From: Spongilla lacustris
Taxonomy: Eukaryota > Porifera > Demospongiae > Spongillida > Spongillidae
NCBI GenBank assembly: GCA_949361645.1
Contig: OX442416.1
Location: 2,405,430 to 2,469,429 of the forward strand
Length of the DNA: 64,000 nt
Direction: 5' to 3'
Positions 25,401-34,300 of the stretch are shown here, in pieces; the first letter of the stretch is position 1; every line of letters starts with the position of its first letter. Below the pieces are notes generated by a model. That model had not been told where the DNA came from. It saw only the letters and a program-made list of their open reading frames with translations, and made no database searches. Both the position numbers and the translations under genes were made by a program.

Positions 25401-28400
25401 TTTGTGAACTTCATTATTTTGCTGTATGTCTATCACTTCCTCAACTGGCATGCAAAGCTAATACATGTATATAACTGCAGTAGCCAGCAACTTCAGAATG
25501 AAAAAGTATGCCCCAATTATAAACTAAAGGATACATAGGACAACAATGTACATAATTTTTAAAACATGTTAGTTATGATAAATACTCACCATGAACTTAT
25601 AACAGTACATTGTATATTGTTACACAGTCATCAATACACAAGAAAGCTAAGACAGGACAGTAATTTTATGTCTATAATGTAAAGCGGTGCATGATTTGTG
25701 CTTACAGCAAAAAAGAAATTAGACTATGATGTCATTAATCAGGTATCATATGGTTACCAACAAGGGAGGTCAACCAATCTACTTACGTTTGCAATCAATA
25801 TTGTTTATGCTTTCTTTATATAAATACTGGCTGAAACATGTATTTCCATGTGAAAGCATGTTTTTAAAGCAAACATCATTAGCTACTTAATAAAAAATGT
25901 TTTATTATAATATGGTTTTTAATTCATGGCACAGCAGCAGCAAAACAAAGCAGGTGGATGAACGTATAACAATTGATGTTATTATTATATTAGTATTACA
26001 TGCCTATTAAAACAAAACAATACATATGAAACGAACTGAAGTCCTAGTACTACAAGTTTAACCGAGTTTAAGTCTGCTTAGCAGGGCCTTTATATTGGCT
26101 CTGACCTACGTCAACTTCATTGCAGTATATATGCTGGACAGTGCTTTCGATCTTTCTTCACAGCAAGTCTTGTGGGGCCAAACGTGAAAAGGTGTGCTAA
26201 GTCTCCTCGCCCCATGCTCCATATACCTCCACAGCCATTGGGACACATACCCGTGCACTTTTTGTCATTGTTGGCGTGTTTTCTTCCTTCTGCTGAGAGG
26301 GCAGCTGACCCAGCTGTGGTACCCGCTTCAACAATATGTGTTGAACTACATTGTAAGTAGTGAGACCACAGTAAAGTCAAAGGCTTCAGACTTGGAGCAA
26401 ACCCTAATGGGCAGAAGGACACCAGCAGGTCTGGTGTGCAGATGTTCATGACCTAGTCTACTTCCAGCTTCAATGCTAGTATACTGACACCTGCAAAATG
26501 GCATGTCTGCACAAATGTATCCCTTAGCTGATTGTGCCCGAGACCCACCAAATTTACATGGTGGCCTAGGGGATCAAGCATGTTGTGGGGACACATAGCA
26601 GTTCCGCACGGAACCATAAGATGGATCCATTCCAAGCCACCATTTGATGGCAACCTGGATTTCATCAGGGTCTAGATGGAGTACTAGGCCGGGAGATGGG
26701 GTTGCCAACAGCCATGTAGATGTGTGCAGAGGACACAGACAGAAGTCTTGCTTTGTCAGCTGCAGAACTGTTATTGAGAAGGTGATGGAGCTTTGTAGCC
26801 TCCAATTTGGAAGAAAGGAAATGTTGTTGATGAGGGTAGTCTATAATAACATCAATTATCAAAGCATCAATAGAAATTACATTAGCATTTAAGGCTGTCA
26901 GTGCATGCAGTAGATTACTATTGGTGGCCAAGGGGGAGCCAGTGCTGTGTAACGACATTTGTCTGTGTAATTGGTGTAAGACTTCATTTGAAGTGTGTGG
27001 GTTGGCTGGCATCTCCACTGGCATTATTATGACCCCTGGTTATGTGGCAGCTGGTAGCTCTCCTGCTGGCAGTGAGGGGTCTGAATAACTCCATCTAGAA
27101 CCACTGGTTGTGCAAGGCTGCTGACTGGACTTGCAGTGTGAGTGAGGGCTGGCATCTCCACTGTCATTGTACATGTATATAAATGTAGTGGGGCCCCATT
27201 GACACATGCATTGGTTGTGTGTGGCTATTGTGGGGTTTAACGGTTCCACACATTGTGTCTAGTAGCTCCAAGTGTGGGGCTGGGACCAAAGTTGGCCCCT
27301 ATTTTTGTGGGGGCTGGCTGCTGGCTCAACGTGCAGTGAGAGGGCTGGCATCTTCACAGTTATCAGACCCCTGGTGGCTCCCCTGCTGGCAGTGTGGGGG
27401 GGTCTGATAACTCCATCATTCCATAGGTAGTGTTTGGAGGGGGTGGGGCATGTGTGGCTCCCTAAGAGTTGGGGCTGCCAACTCCTCTTGCAGTGCATAG
27501 AGGGGAGTGGGAAGTACATGTAAAAGAGTGTACAGATGGAGGTTGTAGAGAAGTGAATAGATTGCATACGTGTGTACAGGGGAGTGTATGTATATAGATA
27601 TAAATAAAATCATTGCTTTCGCCCACAATAGCATTCTAAAAGCTAAAAAGGCTCCATGCGCTTACAACGTCAAGAGTGCCATACATGTAATTACCACCAC
27701 TCATAATCTGGATCTTTAAAGTAAAGTGTTGATCAGAACTCCATGCAAGAGCTGCGCTTGCAACCTTATAAGTACATATTTGGTTACTACAAAATGAGTC
27801 CCAAGCACAATTGACCATGCTAAAGAACTGCATTAGATTCGCATGACTTCACTAATGGTACATGTACATGTTAATCACTTGGAACAGTAATCTGTAACCC
27901 ACAACATTTGAAGCACATCTAAAAGGGTTGAGAATTGCTGGTCAGTTCCTTCCTCCCCCCCCCCCCCCCCCCCTTTTAAAATGGTTGGTAGTTGCAACAA
28001 TATGTATCAGGATACATTTGATGTGAAACACTTGACACTGAAATGCGCCTGGGCCTACATCTCTATATGTGATCAGGCATGCTGTTTACATTTATGAATG
28101 TATATGGTTTTTATAATCACTTTGAATACTTGCACTTCTAATACTGCCAATAACACACATAGCCATTAATTTAAATAGCTTCCTGTCTGTGACAGGGCAA
28201 CTGAAATCTGTCAAGGCACACACAGAGTTAACTAAGGATGAGCATGATAATGCCATATAATTGCTGGCGTATGCATGCATGGTATGACAATCTACTCCCC
28301 CTGCTTCTTGGCTTGTGGGCAGACCCCGGCCAGGCCAAGCAGGCCGACCTGTCAGGCCGGACTAGCCTTTGGCAACCCTGCATGACACTTGTCCATTATG

Positions 28401-31268
28401 GTTTTCAACCTTTTTAAATTAATGACTGTGTGTGTTATTGGCAGTATTAGAAGTGCAAGTATTCTGGTTTTCAAAGTGATTATAAAAACCATATACATTC
28501 ATAAATGTAAACAGCATGCCTGATCACATATAGAGATGCAGGCCCAGGCACATTTCAGTGTCAAGTGTTTCACATCAAATGTATCCTGATACATATTGTT
28601 GCAACTACCAGCCATTTTAAAGGGTGGGACGGGAGGGGGGAAGGGGGGGGGGGGGGGGGGGGGGGGGAAGGAACTAGCCGGCAATTCTTAACCCTTCTAG
28701 ATGTGCTTCAAATGTTGTGGGTTACAAATTACTGTTCCAAGTGATTAACATGTACATGTAACATTAGTGAAGCCATGCGAATCTAATGCAGTTCTTTAGC
28801 ATGGTCAATTGTGCTCGGGACTCATTTTGTAGTAACCAAATATGTACTTATAAGGCTGCAAGTGCAGCTCTTGCATGGAGTTCTGATCAACACTTTACTT
28901 TAAAGATCCAGATTATGAGTGGTGGTGACATAGGTAATCACATGTATGGCACTCTTGATGTTGTAAGCGCATGGAGCTTTTTTAACTTTTAGAGTGCTTT
29001 GTTGCTCGTTGTGGGTGAAAGCAATAATTTTAATTATATTGAATAAATACAACAAGTGCAGGTACACCTGATCATGTTCAGTATGCATCATGTATGATGC
29101 ATGAACAGAAATATGCAAAGACATTGCTGATGCAAGAAACGTGTGTATGAATCCAAAAGGTCCACAAGGTAACACTTTATACTCTCCAGCCAACACTAAT
29201 ATTATTCAAGTCTGGCTTCACATAATTGCAGCTGACCAGTTCCGCACGCGTGATGAAAGAAAAAATACACATGCACATGATTTTATTGTTCAGACTAATG
29301 ATGGTGGTGCAATCTCATCAAAAGACTCAAGGGAAAAGGTTACTGTCGACATGTTGCATGTGTATGTATTATACGTATCCCAATTGTAGTGGATTGCAGG
29401 AAAACAAAAAACCATAGAAAAACAATCACAATTAGAGAAGTTGCGGCAATACTAAAAATAATTTGAGACATCAGACAAGTTCTTCCCTCCGACACAGGCA
29501 TGTTTTGTATTGTGTTGTATTTATTCAATATAAATAAATTTATTGCTTTCGCCCATAACAAGCAACAAAGCACTCTAAATGCTAAAAAGGCTCCATGCGC
29601 TTACAGCGTCAAGAGTGCCATACATGTGATTATCTGTGTCACCACCACTCATAATCTGAATCTTTAAGGTAAAGTGTTGATCAGAACTCCATGCAAGAGC
29701 TGCGCTTGCAACCTTATAGGTACATATTTGGTTACTACAAAATGAGTCCTGAGCACAATTGACCATGCTAAAGAACTGCATTAGAATCGCATGACTTCAC
29801 TAATGGTACATATACATGTTAATCACTTGGAACAGTAATTTGTAACCCACAACATTTGAAGCACATCTAAAAGGGTTGAGAATTGCCGGCCAGTTCCTTG
29901 CCCCCCCCCCCCCCCCCCCCCCTACACCCCCTCCCACCCATAAAAATGGTTGGTAGTTGCAACAATATGTATCATGTTTATTTTTTTCTTTCATTGCACG
30001 TGCATACCTCATGTGAATTTTTTAATGCTCAGTCTCTTGCATTTCAGATCTAGTCTGCTGCAACTATGTGAAGCCAAACTTGAATAATATTAGTGCTGGC
30101 TAGACAGTATAAAGTGTTATCTTGTGGATATTTTGGATTCATACACATGCATATGTTGTTTCTTGCATCAGCAATGTCTTTGCACATTTCTGTTCATGCA
30201 TCATACAAATATTCATTATGATGCATTTGATATCAGGTGTACTTGCACTTGAAGTGTACAGGCAAACCCAGTTGCCATCTTTGCTAAATCCATGCAGCGA
30301 AAAATTCTTAGTACAGTGTCTCATGTAGTTGTATCTGAGGTGTGTGTGTTGAATGAGATATACATCAGGATCCATGTGCCCAATGAATAATTGCTACTCG
30401 TGTTTTGTTGTATGCTCTCACACATACCTATTTAAGTATGAAGTACATGTACAATATACTGTGCATGCATTAAACTTGTCCTTTCTTTGCTCGTGCATTG
30501 CAGTAAAACAATAACTGTGATTTAGTGATGCCAGCCATGTCCTTAAATTCTTCAGTCACTAGTTCTGGCGTGCACAGCATAAATATTTGAAATTGTATAA
30601 CATTTCTCTACAACCTCCATCTGTACACTCTTTTACATGTACATGTACTTCCCCTCTCTACTCTCCCCTCTATGCATTGCAAGAGGAGTTGGCAGCCCCA
30701 ACTCTTAGGGAGCCACACATGCCCCACCCCCTCCAAACACTACCTATGGAATGATGGAGTTATCAGACCCCTCCACACTGCCAGCAGGGGAGCCACCAGG
30801 GGTCTGGTAACTGTGAAGATGCCAGCCCTCTCACTGCACGTTGAGCCAGCAGCCAGCCCCCACAAAAATAGGGGCCAACTTTGGTCCCAGCCCCACACTT
30901 GGAGCTACTAGACACAATGTGTGGAACCGTTAAACCCCACAATAGCCACACACAACCAATGCGTGTGTCAATGGGACCCCACTACATTTATATACATGTA
31001 TAATGACAGTGGAGATGCCAGCCCTCACTCACACTGCAAGTCCAGTCAGCAGCCTTGCACAACCAGTGGTTCTAGATGGAGTCATCCAGACCCCTCACTG
31101 CCAGCAGGAGAGCTACCAGCTGCCACATAACCAGGGGTCAATGTAACCCCCATAATAATGCCAGTGGAGATGCCAACCAACCCGCACACTTCAAATGGAG
31201 TCTTACACCAATTACACAGACAAATGTCGTTACACACACACACACACACACACACATACACACACACA

Positions 31269-31330
<62 letters not shown>

Positions 31331-34300
31331 ACATGCATACCTCTTTATTCAAGTGCTGTGGTAGTAGTATATGTTGCCAGCCACCACCAATTGATATAAT
31401 TCTACGCGAGCGCAATTGACATAGGCTTAGTGGAATACAAGCAGCCTTAAAGTGTTTATAGAATACTCGCGCCTATGTACTCAATCGGAATATGGAGTCA
31501 GTACTATAACAAAACGATCGGACACTGAGACTCACCAACATGTCATTGCCGCGACCTCTTAGATCGTTGCACTCGGGACTGTTGAAAAGTTATTCAGACG
31601 CGCACCGCATGGCTATTCGCAGGCAGCTGATGCGAGGGCATGGAAACGAGAGAAGGGCGGACATAAATTGCTAGGGTTACGGTACAATAAAACACATGTC
31701 GTAAAGTCGTGTGAACGCACCCATATATGGGCATGGACTTACAGTTTAGGACGTTTAGAACCTAAAGAAAGTGTTTAGGACCTAAACACTTGCCATGTTC
31801 AGCGTACTGCTAATTTTGTCATAATCCGGACTCAGAAATTTCCGGCTGTTGTTGAGACAGTGTTTCAAATCATGCTTGCGACACTCCGCCACTGAAGCTG
31901 CAGACCCTGCCGTCACTCCCACTTCAGACTATATAGAAGGGTTTAGTGGTGAGGTAATGGTAAGATCAAATGCAGCTGGCTTCCCAAGAGAGCAATTGGG
32001 GACCAGAACATCTGCCGGTCTGGTGTTGTGTTTGTCATGCCCAAAGCCACTGCCAGCCTCGACTTGGGCAAATACATTAGCTCGCCTACAACACTCCACA
32101 AAGACATCATGGAGTTTATTGTGGTGGGAAACCACATCACCTCCATGCTTGCAAGTAATAGCATAGTGGCCCAAAGGATCCAAGACAAGACTTGGACAGA
32201 AGGTGCAGTTGAAGCCCTGAGCCAAATCCATACCCAGCCACCATTGTAAGGCTACTTGGAATTCCAGAGGATCCATGTGCAGGTTAAGACCTGGTGAGGG
32301 AAGAACTGAAAGCCAGGCTGCAGCATTGGGAGAAGAAACTGATAGCAAACGGGCTCTGTCAGGTAAGGATGAATGGTCAAAAAGAAGCTTAAATTGGTGA
32401 TTCTCAATCTTACTAGACAGAGCATGCTGACGGCATGGTGAGGAGACAATGTCATCTAGAGTGATGGCATCAGCAGATGGAATGAGTGCATTGAAAAGGT
32501 TTACTGAAGTAAGCAGGTGTGACATGGACACTGAACACTGCTCAGATGCACTTACAGATGAATGTAGGCTGCTGCTGAGTGGTGTGAAAGGCTATGTAGA
32601 CCCAGCCCACCTCTGCTAAGAGAGAGTTGGGTCTGTTCCCAGGAGTTGCCAAAGGCATCCACTGCAGTGCATTCAGCAAAAGCATCATGAATGTCATTAT
32701 CATACATTTGCAGTGCATCAGCCATAAGAGAGGGAGGAGTAGAACAAGCAAGATGTACCATCTTACAGAAACTGCTGCACTGACGAAGCAGAAGCAGTGC
32801 CACCTGAGGGTCCCAACATCCTCCAACAATAACATGATAAATATTATTTTATACATGTAACACATAATACTACAGACCTATCTACATGTGATGTAAGCTC
32901 AATGATCATAGACAGTAGGTGGGCTACATGTTCAGGGGATACATCAATAACCACTGGGTGAATGTACTCTAAGGTTATGTACATGTATTTTCTAATCCTT
33001 ATTACAAATGGCTATTAAGCCTGACACATTCTCTTTCTTAAAAATATATGCACTAACAGATTTTACTTATCCAACCTCAACAAATAATTAGAGTTTTGTT
33101 TGGAGCCATGTCAGCTACGGCTCCTATGCCCACTGAGCTGAAGGATTCGTGGGTATTTACCACATCTCACATTATGTACCTCATCAACTTTATCATGTAA
33201 GACAACATTGCCAAAAACTAGTATTTTCATCTGTCAAAATACAAAAGGAAGGAGTTATGCACAAAATAAATTTCCCCATGTTTCTTGTGGATGCAGTTGC
33301 AAATGCAATTGTACATAAATAGAATATACATAAGCAGACTAATAAAGTAATGATTGTACATAAGCATGCAGGCTCAGAGAGATGAATGCTATATAAATGG
33401 TCATACATATAATAATGAATATATTACCAGTTGATGATATAGGATGTTGCTGTTCAACAGCTTGTGGAGGTGATGATTTATCTGCTGGAACAATCAAATA
33501 CAAAATGCAAGTGCATGTACATCTTTATGAACAGTGTTTATATGCGCACACATACAGTATGCAAACATGCATAACTTTTAAACCTTAAATGTACATATTG
33601 TGCCTGGGAGTAATCCTATAGTGTAGTGTCACTAATATGATTAGCAACCACCAATGTATTTGGAGCCAGCAAATAAATAAAACTGGATATGCTTGGAAAG
33701 CTAAGACAGTAGAGATAACCCATACTCGTTCCCACACTCAAACCTAAAAGAAAAAAATTCTCCTCCTTTCATCAATATTTGATCAATGAGTGCATAAAGA
33801 TTTAATTAAAAATAAAATTGGTCATGTAGGATTTGCAGAGTAAAAAGTAAGGAAACAAGGAATTATGGCATTCATTGATTTACAGAACTACATTATTTAG
33901 CAAATCTACCTGCCTGACATTGCTAAATATAGGAATGAATATAATTAATGAATGTATTATAGTTTCCGTAATTCCTTGTTTCCTTACTTTTTACTCAGTT
34001 GGGGGTCTACAAATCCTACATCGCTAATTTTATTTTGTTTTAACACCGATTCTACGACACACGAGGGAAATTCAGAAAATGAAAAATTCCCTCTGAATGA
34101 AATTGCTTGTTTTTGTTTGAACCATGTATAAAATCAGGCATATTGATAGCTAGAGCATATTTATGACTGCTACAGAAAGAATCCTCTGTAGGGTGTGTAA
34201 CCTCCCCTGAATAATGAAAATCGATTTTTCCGAATACTTTTAAAACACTAATCGATTTTTCAGGTTTTTTTGGATCTGAAAATCGATTTTTCCGAATACT

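Noticed and set aside
26641..31199. Tandem array of short repeats with spacers suggestive of CRISPR
   Set aside because: The repeats are inverted, of unequal spacing and eukaryotic repeat type; there are no cas genes.
31076..31419. Long open frames of His-Thr and Cys-Val repeats
   Set aside because: They are readings of the CA microsatellite in different frames, not genes.
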